DNA of 64,000 nt from Harmothoe impar. Its lineage: Eukaryota > Annelida > Polychaeta > Phyllodocida > Polynoidae. Every line of letters begins with the position of its first letter. The first letter of the stretch is position 1. Where the stretch lies: positions 21,158,442 to 21,222,441 of the forward strand of contig OX381704.1 of NCBI GenBank assembly GCA_947462335.1. The letters are read 5' to 3'. The notes beneath the pieces are model-generated. The model did no database searches. It had not been told where the DNA came from and saw nothing but the letters and a program-made list of their open reading frames with translations. Shown here piece by piece: positions 1-11,800 of the stretch. The position numbers and the translations under genes are program-made.

Positions 1-1
1 G

Positions 2-3000
2 ACATGGTACATAGACAGCAAAGATGGCCCTATGGAGGTTCCTGGCAGTCAGTTTCCTGATGTGGCAGACTGGGGCAATGGTCCTGTTGTGGGATTTAAT
101 GACACTGGCAGCAGCTGGGTGCTCACCCCTGAGGGTGAATGGGTCCTGGTCCCTCACCAACCTCCTGAACATTTGTTTGATCCTGTACTTGGAGCATCAT
201 GGAAAAACAGACTTTGGATTTATGATGAATCTGCAAGTCGTTGGTTGGATAGCATTCCCCACAGAGGTCCTTTTCTTAGATTTAACACTGACATGCCATA
301 CCCAGGCATATTAGCAGATGGTATTTTCTGGCAGTGGAATGGCACTGATTGGGTTATACGCTTTGAAAGGAGTAACCATGGACAGGTTAGAAGGAAAAGA
401 GAACTGTCAAAGGTATTCTTACTCAATGTTTGGTGGGATCAAGAGGCCTGGACACTTTCTAATTCTGAGTGGACCCCAGCAGAAACTTCTTTATCTGAGA
501 CAGTTGATCTAGAGTCAGTTTCTCTTTCACCAGTTCTAGTGCTGTCAGTGGATGGTGCCATTTGGGTGTACAACAGCTCAGATTGGGGATTAGAAACTGA
601 TGCTGTGAAGCTGCCTGATGACAGTGCCTGGGAGAACACTTCACTAGGGTTTATATCTGGGAATGAGGCTTGGAAACTGGACAATAAAACTCTTGTGGGT
701 GAAGATGAACTAGCTGACAGACTTGGTGGTAATAGAGTAGAGGAAGGTGATGTTGGGGTTGTGAGGGAAGGAACACTTTGGGTACTTCAGAATGACACTT
801 GGTCAAATGGTCATTTGATCACTAACAACACCCCTGTCATTGAAGGTGAAACTCAGCTAGGGGTGGTAGCCAACAATACTGTGTGGTTTCTCAAAGACGA
901 TGGCTGGGAGGTAGATAACAACGCCATGGATATCCCTGAGGATGAGATGGGAGATACACCAGCTATTATTGTAAATGGTAGCCTCTGGATTCTGAGCGGT
1001 GACAACCCAACCATGTATGACTTCAGTTATGACAATAAGGACAGTGTGAGTGGTAAAATAACTGATGTGAATATTGTATGGGATGGTGAGCTATGGTCAT
1101 ATGGGGAAGATAGTGACTGGAGTAATACCTCTTTGTCAGAAAATGATTATCCTGGAAGAGGTGCTATAATATTGGGTCAGGTATGGTCCATAGAAGGGTC
1201 AACTCTATTAGAACATGAAAAGACATTGGTCTCAAATCAAAACAGCAAGTCTTCATGGGGAAGTATCTGGTTGTATTTCCAAGAAACATGTCATGAATGG
1301 GCACAAGACAGTTTCAATTTACAAGATACTTGTCTGACTGAGGAGGAAAAGACAGTAGTTGCTGATCATTTGGTTATGATACTGAATGAAACGAAATGGG
1401 TTTTCAACTTGATGAACTACTGGACAATACTTAATGTAACTTCCGGGTGGCAGAGTGTCAAGAATAGCAATTGGATAGGACTAAGTGTAGGTGGAACAGT
1501 GTGGATATGGAACGGTACACTTTGGATGAAATTTCCTAAACAATCGAACATGGTTCCAGACTTCATTCGAACGACAGATTCTGTAGCGATATTTAGAAAT
1601 GGCTATTACTGGACTTGGGATGGGACAGATTGGGTACAGCAAGGCCATACCGATAATGTGATAGCATCAGACAATTCTCCTCTGAACATTGACCATGAAG
1701 GTAGATCTTGGGTGTGGTATGGCTCTTACATTGAGCCATCTGCTACTGCTGGTGAGGATCAAAAGACAGAGCCTTCTAAAGGGACACAAATTGGAATAAG
1801 TATAAATGGTACATCATGGGTGTGCAACAGTAGCAAATGCATACATACAGTGTCACTGACATACCCCCCACCTGGCTATACTGAAGGTTACAATGGCAGT
1901 ACAAGTATCAGCGATGGTACTCAGGGAGGTGGGACAGACATCCCAGGTGTGATAGTGACAGTGAATGGCACAAAGTGGCAGTGGGATGGTGAGAAGTGGG
2001 TGTCAGAGGATGGCACTGTGTCATCAGCACCTCCACAAGGCATAAACATAACAGTGACTGTGAATGGTACTAAGTGGGTGTGGAGCGGTTCCTCCTGGGT
2101 AGCGCAAACAGACAATGGGTTAAACGAAGGTAAGACCAGTGAACCATCAACAGAAGGCAATGATGGTACCACAATTGATGGCGTTCTGACCGGACAACCA
2201 TCTGGTGGTACTTCAGACACTTCATCATCACCTGAACTTACAGACAAGACAGGAGGATTCAACACAGAACCCGATGAAGCATATCTATCGACTAAAGATC
2301 CAGCAGGTATGACCGACCTACAATGGAATTCAACAAAGGGCCCATCAACAGATGATACAGTCAGTGTTGGAGGACTTGGAAGCACATCAGATTCTGTTGA
2401 TAAAACTGGTATACAGTCCTCAGCAAAACCTATAGAGGTGGACATCACTCCCAAACCTCCCCTGGAGCCTGATTCAGCAGCAGCTACAGGGGGTGGGAAG
2501 GACAATAAGGTGGTCATTATTGTAGTTGTGGTGTTACTAATCCTCTTGTTGATCTTTCTCATCATTTTACTCTGCTGGTGTCATAAACGTAAGAAGCGGA
2601 AGGCAGCACAGCAGAAGGTCAACCCGGCTGTGACGACCATTGCAGTGCCACGACCTACATCACAGTATCAGGACCCGCCCATAGAGAGGCGGTACTCTGA
2701 TGGCAGTTTCTACGACCCTTCAAAACTCTTTTGCTCTGCACAATGGTCCTCGTCTAGTTCAAGCCTTAACACAGTAACACCAACAACCAGGAGGTACTCC
2801 TCTGGGAGGCGCTCACCCCGCGTTTCACAAGCACCACCAGTCGACCTGCCTGATTTAATCATCTCGCTCCCTCCAGGGAAACATGTACATTTAAAGTCAC
2901 CAAGACTGTCTCCAGACCCTCCCCCCTCACCCGGACAGTCCTCAATGGCTCCTGGGCAGGGCTGGTGTTCTGAAGCTAAATCCAGCAGTCTATTGCAACC

Positions 3001-3007
3001 TCCATGA
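2..3007 (+). CDS. Tryptophan-rich repeat type I membrane protein, 5'-partial
   Basis: The frame is open from the first base, so the true start lies upstream; 1,001 codons are visible, ending at TGA. I do not recognise the family. Residues about 20-690 hold roughly 17 degenerate repeats of 35-60 residues with a core like VNGTxWxWxGxxWV. Clear copies encode VNGTKWQWDGEKWV (near 1960-2001) and VNGTKWVWSGSSWV (near 2055-2100). Many N-x-S/T sequons (NGT, NGS, NNT) imply a glycosylated extracellular domain. A Ser/Thr/Pro/Gly-rich stalk follows (about 690-830), then one hydrophobic segment at about 837-860 followed by basic HKRKKRK. This gives an outside-N, inside-C topology. The roughly 140-residue tail is Ser/Pro-rich, with RRYSDG and RRYSSG repeats that could be basophilic kinase sites. 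The visible coding region is one large exon. A beta-propeller made of these repeats is possible, but that is only inference. Confidence 0.8.
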   Translation, partial: TWYIDSKDGPMEVPGSQFPDVADWGNGPVVGFNDTGSSWVLTPEGEWVLVPHQPPEHLFDPVLGASWKNRLWIYDESASRWLDSIPHRGPFLRFNTDMPYPGILADGIFWQWNGTDWVIRFERSNHGQVRRKRELSKVFLLNVWWDQEAWTLSNSEWTPAETSLSETVDLESVSLSPVLVLSVDGAIWVYNSSDWGLETDAVKLPDDSAWENTSLGFISGNEAWKLDNKTLVGEDELADRLGGNRVEEGDVGVVREGTLWVLQNDTWSNGHLITNNTPVIEGETQLGVVANNTVWFLKDDGWEVDNNAMDIPEDEMGDTPAIIVNGSLWILSGDNPTMYDFSYDNKDSVSGKITDVNIVWDGELWSYGEDSDWSNTSLSENDYPGRGAIILGQVWSIEGSTLLEHEKTLVSNQNSKSSWGSIWLYFQETCHEWAQDSFNLQDTCLTEEEKTVVADHLVMILNETKWVFNLMNYWTILNVTSGWQSVKNSNWIGLSVGGTVWIWNGTLWMKFPKQSNMVPDFIRTTDSVAIFRNGYYWTWDGTDWVQQGHTDNVIASDNSPLNIDHEGRSWVWYGSYIEPSATAGEDQKTEPSKGTQIGISINGTSWVCNSSKCIHTVSLTYPPPGYTEGYNGSTSISDGTQGGGTDIPGVIVTVNGTKWQWDGEKWVSEDGTVSSAPPQGINITVTVNGTKWVWSGSSWVAQTDNGLNEGKTSEPSTEGNDGTTIDGVLTGQPSGGTSDTSSSPELTDKTGGFNTEPDEAYLSTKDPAGMTDLQWNSTKGPSTDDTVSVGGLGSTSDSVDKTGIQSSAKPIEVDITPKPPLEPDSAAATGGGKDNKVVIIVVVVLLILLLIFLIILLCWCHKRKKRKAAQQKVNPAVTTIAVPRPTSQYQDPPIERRYSDGSFYDPSKLFCSAQWSSSSSSLNTVTPTTRRYSSGRRSPRVSQAPPVDLPDLIISLPPGKHVHLKSPRLSPDPPPSPGQSSMAPGQGWCSEAKSSSLLQPP

Positions 3008-3700
3008 ATATATTAATTAGTGCATTTGTAAGAGTGGGTAATTTGAATGCTCTTTCTATACAGTTTTATTCCCTTGACCATGTGATTGACATATTGCACA
3101 TACAAGGTAGAGCTTCTTGTCTGTAAGTTTATACATGTGTATATATAAACTTTTATCTAAAAAGTAGTTAATTTGTAACTCTTATTAGTTCAGGCTTTGT
3201 AGGCTTTTTAGCAGGTTGAAAAACATATATCTCATGGCAAGATACAAGTACTACATCTATAAATGCAAAATACTCTGTGAAATATACTCTCAATGACATA
3301 TAATGTCAAGTTGTGTTTAAATCGGAATATGAAATACAGGTAAGTATTTTCCCAATGTGTATCACGTAGTACAAGTATTGTAAAATCGTCTCACATCTAG
3401 CTGCAACAGCAAATACTCCTTAAGGCATTAGAAGTGGTACACGGTTTCCCTTTTGTCGAAGTGTGACCATATACCAGTATTTTTGTGTGATTGCAATTAT
3501 ATATCATCTTATGAGTATGATACAACAAAGTTATCAAATCTTTTCGACTACAAGAAAGTCTAGAAATCGTGGAATTGTGATATGTACATAGGTTAGATGT
3601 TTTTACATTACTGACTATGCAAATATTTTTTATTCAGGTTTGCATATGAACATTTGATTATAAGATACTACTTCGATTTAATAAAGTTTCTAATACATTA
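3008..3700 (+). other. 3' UTR and polyadenylation signal of the W-repeat gene
   Basis: This is AT-rich non-coding sequence directly after the stop codon. A canonical AATAAA lies at 3680-3685 and is the first good candidate signal. No ORF or repeat stands out. Confidence 0.5.
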
Positions 3701-4785
3701 TAAAGGAATTTAGAATCACTTATCCTATCATCTTATCTCATCTCATATTGTTCTTGTAGAAGTTCTACGACTTCGGAGTGGCCAGAGGTTTTCATACATG
3801 GGCTTGCATTTGTTGTCCCATAGATATAACCAGTTTTGGAGCTAATTAATTATGGGGGAATGATAAATAGCTTTGCTACTGGCAGAGGCTTACTTATCAT
3901 TATAGATATAGTAATACAGCATGGGAAATATACATCAATCTATACACGTATAACTGATCTTAATAGGTTGTATATCATTTCAATGTTGAAAAAAGGACTA
4001 ATGAATCAAATCACGAAATGCTGCCCTTAAGGATTCAATATATAAACTGCTTCAGAAGTGGGGAAATCTCATTGCTTTTGGGAGGAATTGTTCTCTGATG
4101 TAATTCCATATCTGACCCTTCAGCATACCTGAGGCAGCAATGTACCAGGTATCATGAGTACCCCCACTGGTTCTCCCCTCCTGCACCCTGTCTACACCCA
4201 GGTAGGGCCCCACCTGGCTGAGTGCCGTCTACTTCTACACTTCCTGATTAAAGTCTTTCAGCACCTCCTCCCCCATCCGCCTCCCCCGCAGTGAGGATCA
4301 AAGCTTTTATTAGGCTTACACTGAAAGGGTTGACTTAATTAATTTAGGGTTTCCAATCAATTGTTTGGTATCCACGATTCTATTGGATGCGATGCAATTA
4401 TCTTTATTCATATATGAATGTATCCCGAATTTCCCTACTGATATGATGATTATAGCGTTTCTCATGTTCTTACAACCATACTTTTCAGGGTAATCTCGTC
4501 ATGGCTTGCACATCATAATAATTTTATTTGTAGTGATATACCCAGTGAGTGAACTTACTATTTCAGCTGGGTAGTAACAACAACAACATATTATTGTAAG
4601 TAAGTTAATTAACACCAGCTTTCAATTGCTGAGGGAGTTGGTGAAGGCCCACAAGCTACACCATTGGGACCAATACTTCCCTCAGAACAGCTCTTTACAT
4701 TTCTATACAATGCATTCTTTGTATTACCTCATTAGCAATACACAATGGCAGTGCAGGAGGGAGTTGCCTGTTTTCTACTGTGGTA
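3701..4785. other. Intergenic stretch, nothing recognised
   Basis: AT-rich sequence with only short chance ORFs. I see no coding similarity and no tandem or inverted repeat, apart from the left edge of the element that begins at 4786. Confidence 0.5.
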
Positions 4786-5989
4786 GGGTAGGTTCACCAA
4801 TTTCAACCGGTCTGATTCATGTTTTTTCATGAGCTACCTTTCAGGTCTAACTGCTCCTAGAGTTTTTTGTGCATATGCTTCAGAATTGAACCGAACTTTA
4901 GGTATTGCTCTGGAGAGTAACTTTCATGATGTCTTACAATGCCATATATCAGTTTACAGTATTTAATTCCATGATTTGTCAGAGTATTCAGAATTGCCCC
5001 TTTTCACCCTAAGTCAGCCAAAATGCACCTTGAGTCAGCCATATTTCAACCACCAGAAATATGTGGAATAAACCAGTAATTTTCTGATTTTCATAAATGG
5101 ATGAATGCATGCATCATATATCAATATGTTACAACTAACAATAGAGAAGAAAATGATTTATTGAATATGGAATAATCAAGACAAAGTCAGCACTGTACCT
5201 TAGGTGAATACAATTGCATTATGAGCTATCAATACAAGTAAATATTACTTGTATGAGCAATGAGGACCAAATATAACATTATAAACATGCAGTATGGAGT
5301 TCTTTTGAATATATCGGGGGCTCTGACTTCTCACCCCCTTTCCCCCCCTCTTTTTGCGTTTCACCCTTGCCCTCTATACAATACACAAGTAGGCCTGCTA
5401 TCCTTAACCCTGTAGTAGAAGAGGGTATTCTGGAAGGAGGAGGTATTCACAAGGGTAGGGGGAATGTTCTTGGACAGAAATTCAAGGTGAGAGAATTCCA
5501 GGGGAGATTCCCGAGAAGAAAACCGCATGGTTGACTTAAGGTATGATGTGGCTGACTCAGGGTGAATTCATGGCTGACTTAAGGTGAAATGGGTATACCT
5601 TACAAAATCAGTCCTAAATATAATTTAGGAAATTAATTTTGCTCAATAAAGACATGATTTGTGTGATTTAGATACATTTGCAGCTCACAAAACTGATTGA
5701 CACTGTGTACGAAAGAGACAAATACTTCAAATCAACTACCAAAGAGTATGAACAGTGGGGAGATTTTCATTCTCTGTTTGCCAAAACAGGTCAAACAGGA
5801 GTACTTTTGACTGATTTTACAGTATGAAAAAGAGTGATGACGTGGATGCAATGTGCAGTATATATTTGGAAAACACTTGAATTCTTAAATCAGTGGGAGT
5901 TTGTTGTCACCAAATGCATATTGAACTTGTGATTTCATGTCAAAAGTGGTTGACTCAAGGTATGAGTTTGACTCAGGGTGAACCTACCC
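4786..5989. mobile_element. Non-autonomous TIR element flanked by TA
   Basis: The ends are perfect 13-bp inverted repeats (GGGTAGGTTCACC at the left, GGTGAACCTACCC at the right), each flanked by TA (4784-4785 and 5990-5991). A second, inner inverted pair built around (A)GTCAGCC / GGCTGAC(T) motifs occurs near 4,997-5,050 and 5,550-5,592. No transposase frame is visible. A TA duplication fits a Tc1/mariner-like or other TA-targeting transposase acting in trans; that assignment is inferred. Confidence 0.6.
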
Positions 5990-6226
5990 TATGGGATTGC
6001 AACATCACTTGTTATGAACCAGGCACTTGTAAGGAGCAGCTGCTAAAAGTACTGAGGGAGTAGGGTCCCCAGGGACTCTCCATCTGCCCCACACCTGGGG
6101 AGCAGTTAAACAAGTTACAGGTGCCAGAATCATCAACATAACAAGCTTGCAGGCAGCCAAAATACACACATGGCAGTGAGGTGAACTCGCGTAATGGAAC
6201 TGACATACAAGCGTGCGTAGACAAAG

Positions 6227-6650
6227 GTCAGATGTAAGCAGTATATGAAAATAGCCTATATGTCAGTAGGTAGTGCAAGTAGTGTATGAAAGTAGACTGT
6301 GCCAGTAAGTAGTAAAGGAAATTGTACTTCGTGTCAGTATGTAGTGTATGAAAGTAGACTTTGTCAGTAAGTAGTGTATGAAAGTAGATTTTGTGTCAGT
6401 AAGTAGTGTATGAAAGTAGACTTGGTGTTAGTAAATAGTGTATGAAAGTAGACTTTGTGTCAGTAAGCAGTGTATGAAAGTAGACTTTGTGTCAGTAAGT
6501 AGTGTATGAAAGTAGCCTTTGTGTCAGTAAGTAGTGTATGAAAGTAGACTTTGTGTCAGTAAGTAGTGTATGAACGTAGACTTTGTGTAAGTAAGTAGCG
6601 TATGAACGTAGATTTTATGCCATTAAGTAGTGCATGGATGTAGCCTTTTT
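6227..6650. repeat. 32-bp minisatellite, about 12 copies
   Basis: Units resemble GTCAGTAAGTAGTGTATGAA followed by AGTAGACTTTGT. The period is 32 bp (for example unit starts at 6459 and 6491). Outer copies are diverged and shortened, and central copies are nearly identical. Confidence 0.9.
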
Positions 6651-7589
6651 TCGTTCAGTGTCTTTGTGTTAGTAGTGTTTGACAGTAGTGCATAAAAGTA
6701 GAGGTAGAGGTTGAGCAGTTTAATGAAATGCTCAATGAAGGGGCCTAATCTGCAGGCTAATCTGCCCCAATAGAACAATAAAACACCCCCACTTTAAATT
6801 CAAATGATTAAATCGATATTTATAGTTCCCAACAATTATTTATGAGGGAATTTGTTTTTCTGCCTCGTCTGGCCACAAACCAGGCAGTCCTTGTAGACCT
6901 CTAATTAATAGATGAATATGGAATCCCAGTAGGCCTATTTCTCATTTCGTTTTTGCATAAAGCGACACCTGGTGATAAGATTTTTATAAAAATGAGAGGG
7001 AGAACAGAAAACACATTTGGAGACGCAGCTATATCTGAATAGGAGCCAGGTAGGGGGCGGTTGTTTTAAATATGGAGTAGGTTTATATTAATGGGATAAA
7101 GACGGCATAAATGACAGAGGCGGACAGACAGGGAAGAGAGCCAGAAGAGAAAGGCGCACACGGAGAGGAGAGAGGAAGAGTATGGTTGAATGGCAGGAGA
7201 TTGAAAATGGAGGAGAGGAGGAAGAGCATCCGAATTGCTCCAAATACCCCAGTGATATAACAATAGTCAACACGGCAGAGAGACATCCAATACTGGCTAC
7301 AGCTATTTAATTATGCTCCATCCGGGACTTCCTCTGCTCATAATACCCTAGGGGACGCAGACCCTGCATTAGTGCATACTGACACGCAACTCCCTTATAT
7401 ATATATAAAATATACAGCAGTCCAACATTATAGCACTCCAATGCACTATATGGATATATATCTAAAACTGGACATCGACATCCATGTAACAGAAAGCTAT
7501 ATTTATTAGAAGTAGAAATCCATGAATATCTATATGAAGGAGAACACCATGTTCATGCCTATATGTCTGTGTGTATGTTCATTTCGAAA
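6651..7589. other. Intergenic stretch, nothing recognised
   Basis: The region contains purine-rich and AT-rich segments. Overlapping antisense ORFs near 7066-7286 are low-complexity Ser/Leu/Pro frames with no family resemblance and are not called. Confidence 0.4.
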
Positions 7590-8870
7590 TTCAAGATTGC
7601 AACCATTGATTGAATGCCACCATGCTTTCAATGTAATCTCGAATTGCAGTTGCAGTAGTTTGATACTAATAAAAAAAAATCTATTCTATTTTTCTTTCAT
7701 GAACAGTTGGCATCCCATAGATTCAAGATGGCTATCACTTATTGAATGTCCCAATGCTTGAAATGCAATCTTGACTTGTAGTTGCATTAATTTGATACTA
7801 TCAAAAAAAAAAATCCTATTTGATTTTTCCTTCATTCAACCCATTCAAGATGGCTACCATTTACTAAATGCCACAATGCTTTCAGTGCAATGAAGAATTG
7901 TAGTTGCATTAATTTGATATCTATATAAGAACATTTCTATTTGATACCTTTTTCAAACACAGTTGGCACCCCATAGGTTTAGGATGGCCACCATTCATTG
8001 AATGCCACAATGCTTTAAATGCAATCTTGAAATGTAGTTGCATTAATTTTAAACTGTTAAAAACATCCAATTTAGTTGTTTTTTTCATGAAGAGTTGGCA
8101 CCCCATAGGTTCAAGATGGCCACCAATCATTGAATGCCATAATGCTTAAATGCAATCTTGAGTTGCTGTTGCATTAATTTGATTCTTAAAAAAAAAACTT
8201 TCTTTTTTTTCTTTCATGAACAGTTGGCACCCCATACATTCAAGGTGACTACCCGTCATTGCATGCCACAATGCTTTAAGTGCAATCACAAATTGTAGTT
8301 GCATTAATCTGATACTACCGTAAAACCTCGCGTATAGGCCGCGGCTAGTACGCGAGTCAGATCGGCGGTGCGGCTTATAGGATCGGCCCATGCTCAGGGT
8401 GCGGCTTATACGCGAGTTTTTGCTACTATGGTACAGTACTGAAAGTTACCAAACTCAGATTGCTATTGCGGCTTATAAGATTGGCCCAAACTCTAGGTGC
8501 GGCTTATACGCGAGTTAGGCTTATACGCGAGGTTTTACGGTAATAAAAAAACTAATTCTATTCTTTTTTTTATTTATGAACAGTTGGCACCCCATATATT
8601 TAAGATGACTACCATTCATTGAATGCCCCGATGCTTGAAATGCAATCTCGAATTGTAGTTGCATCAATTTAATGCTAATAAAAAACAAATTCTTATCAAT
8701 TTTTCTTTCATGAATATTTGGCACCCCATAAGGTGGCCACCATTCATATTAATGCAAATAGAATGCTTTAAGTGCTGTCACGACTTGTAGTTGCATTAAT
8801 CTGATACTAAAAAAAAAAAAATCTATTTGAATTTTCTTTCATGAACAGTTGGCACCCCATAAATTAAAAA
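7590..8870. repeat. About 130-bp satellite, about 9 degenerate copies
   Basis: A repeated block contains TTGGCACCCCATA, CAAGATGGCCACCA, TGAATGCCACAATGCTT, TTGTAGTTGCATTAATTTGA and an A-run. The TTGGCACCCCAT element recurs near 7707, 7963, 8095, 8223, 8583, 8717 and 8848. Spacing is 128-134 bp, except for the 360-bp gap where a MITE sits (8318-8540) and one copy near 7836 that lacks the motif. Confidence 0.85.
8318..8540. mobile_element. 223-bp palindromic MITE inserted in the satellite, TA target
   Basis: The ends are inverted (CCGTAAAACCTCGCGTATA and TATACGCGAGGTTTTACGG) with TA on both sides (8316-8317, 8541-8542). The interior repeats GCGGCTTATA(CGCGAG) modules. Neighbouring satellite copies show the empty site as GATACTAATAAAA, so the insertion point and the TA duplication can be read directly. 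No coding capacity. Confidence 0.9.
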
Positions 8871-11800
8871 TGCACCCAGCACCCAGGTCAACAGCTATAT
8901 ACAGACACGTGTACCTCCCCTGCCTGTTCTCCTTCAATGCACAGTGAAGAGGGTGGGAGGGGGTGACCCTCAACAGTGCATAAACACTTTGATTGGATGA
9001 CAATGCAGTTTTTATATTACAACCTAAATTTGTGCAACGAAAATCATCAAGAAATACTAAGTATTTTTTCCAAAGAATAGCTTTTCTAGAATGGCTCGGT
9101 ATTCAGGAATCCTACTGCGAATAAAAAAATGTCAAATTCTAATTCTAAATACCTGAAAATTGAGAAATGCTGGCGTTCACGGGTTATGTAGGAAATGTAC
9201 TAAAAACAGCAAAAAAGGGCAACAAAACCCTAATTTTCTCAAAAACTGTTCAGTAGGATTTTTTCTAACTGAGGTTCCACTGTTTTCTACCCTCATATTA
9301 CACATTGGCATAGAGAATATATTGACACCTAGTCAGGATTTTGCGCTAGGAGCAATCTGTGAGGCGAAAAACAGCCAAAATGAGCCACTGGTCTGAAGTA
9401 TAAAACTGGGCATCGATCACTATAGAGCTACAAAGAGACAGAGAATCGATGTCCAGTAACAAGGCAAAGTTCAACTCAGCAAGTTTGTTCGCGTCACAAT
9501 ATAACATTTCGTTCACAAATGGTAATCTTAAGGTATAGAAGCTTGAAAACCTAGAGATTGATTTTCATTACATTTGGGGAACCAGTGGAGAATTATCAGT
9601 CAGAAGAAGACCCCCTTTTAATTTTACAAAAATAATAAAACAATCTAAAAAGCGACACAAGATAGTAATATTGGAAGGATGACATTTATTGGGCTATTCA
9701 CTATTTTTGCAGCTATTTACAATAGGTATTTTGGTTTAATACAGGTCATTAATCTCCGACACGTGTGGGTCAAATACGTTTCTAGACATGGAGCGAGGGT
9801 TATTTCGGCTTCGGCAAAATCATACACTTCACTCTTAAAGTGCAAACGAAAAGTATATTTCCACACCATTCCTTCTGCAACCAGATGATAATATGGAAAC
9901 CAGATGATAATATTCCAAAGTTATTAATATGATGTAGATCTCAAACTTGGTATCAACACAGGAATCAGGGCAGCGGTGGCACCGGTATAGTATAAATGTA
10001 TATAGAAACTTGTTTTAAGCACCACCAAAGTGCCAAGTATCAACCACATGAAAATATTACATGGTGACCCAGGGTTGTCTCACAAGAACAGGTCAGAAGA
10101 ACAGCATAGTAATTTAATGTATTTTGTCCTTTGTCTTCACAATGCATGTATGCGCCTCTTGAGTACTCGCCAGGCCTGCATTCATGCATCATGCCTACCC
10201 TTCAGTAGTGTATCCCACCCATAGGTTATGCATACACATGTGGATTCAATTTGACGAGTCTTAAGACATAGGTGGGCTCATGACAATGTCTACAGTTGTT
10301 GGCCACAAGGTGTCCATGGCCCATATCTCTGGGTTCTTTAAAATAACAAGTTATTTAACAATTTAAACTTATAAACATCTGTACACTTTACATTTCCTCC
10401 TCTCAAAGTGAAACAACCCTAGACATTGGCATTATATATATATATGAGAAACATTAATATATCGGAGAGAAATAAATAAATAACCGGTAACAAAAGCCGT
10501 CAAGATGTGGCATATACTCCAATTCGATGAAACCCCTGTAATTATATTTTTTAATCCAGGTATTTTCTCTTATCGTTTCTCAATATTTCCACTGCCTTAC
10601 CTTACACTATCTCTCTTTTTCATGAAAATATTGAATGAACATGTTAGGTGAAAAAATTGTGTAAATAATACATGTTAAGTCCAGTATTTTCCTAGTGTGC
10701 TACATCTTAGTTTTACCTGGGAGTGAGAGACACAGCTACCCTTGTCACTGTTAAACCCTTGTTCTGAATATAAACATCCTTCCATAAACATCATATACAG
10801 TTGACTTTATTTATTAAGACTAGATGCGTTAAGAAAGACTTCCCTCCGTTCCACCCCCTGTACGCAATGTGTTGTATACAAATAGCTATAGTACACTCTA
10901 ACTAACTGGTACACGGTTCAACATCGTTCACCCCACTCGAGGTGTGCAGGATACTAGTAATAGCCTTGTGGGATACCATCAGTATAGACACGGTATTCGT
11001 ATTCTACATCAGGGCTTCTACAAAATTACACAATGTTAAATACTGCCCATTTCACCCCTCTCATCCCTACCCCATTGCATGTATTCTACCCCTGCCCCTT
11101 TCCGCGCCTATACACGCCAACGTTATATCAGAACCGCGACACATGGCTAAATCTCCACCCCCCCCCCCCCCCAACGGCGTTTAATTGTCGCCCGCTTCAC
11201 CTAACTATTTACAGAATCATTGCCCTTCATCAAATGCACGCTAACACCCTTCTAAGGCAATAAATACATTTGGATAAATCGTTTACAAAATCAATAACTT
11301 TCCTACTATATTACAGCATCTTTAACGTTGGCTGATATGGGAAAACAAAGCAAGTATTGCAAGCAATCACGGTGAAAGTTCCCTTTTACCGATTAAATTA
11401 AATAGAAAAACATCAACACGATCTCATCAAATCTAAGGTTGATACATTTTGGGGTAATGCGCGCATATTTATATACAAGAAGACAATATGGGTCAGGTTG
11501 ATATTCTTAGAAAAGCGACGAACCACCATGTGACCGAATGTGCGCTAGCAAGCGTTCCTTTAAAAAAATCATGCACAACAAAGAAATACAGGTTTTACTG
11601 TAGCAAATTTACCAACAGATTAACCCTGCCATTTAACAGTTCTCCTTTTTTCTGTAACGTTAGCAGAACCCCCCTTCTTTGTCACTGATATCAGCCAGTG
11701 GGCGCTAGTGGTAACCCGTATGATACAGAGTTTCAATGCACTGTACCGGTGGACCTAGGGAACCACTGACGCAGGCTTAACAGCCCAGTATTTGCCAACA

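Noticed and set aside
1921..2565. 214-aa antisense ORF under the W-repeat gene
   Set aside because: It is the complement of the Ser/Thr/Pro-rich stalk and membrane segment; composition explains the open frame.
6227..6650. CRISPR-like appearance of the 32-bp repeats
   Set aside because: The repeats are contiguous with no spacers, and the context is a eukaryotic genome; it is a minisatellite.
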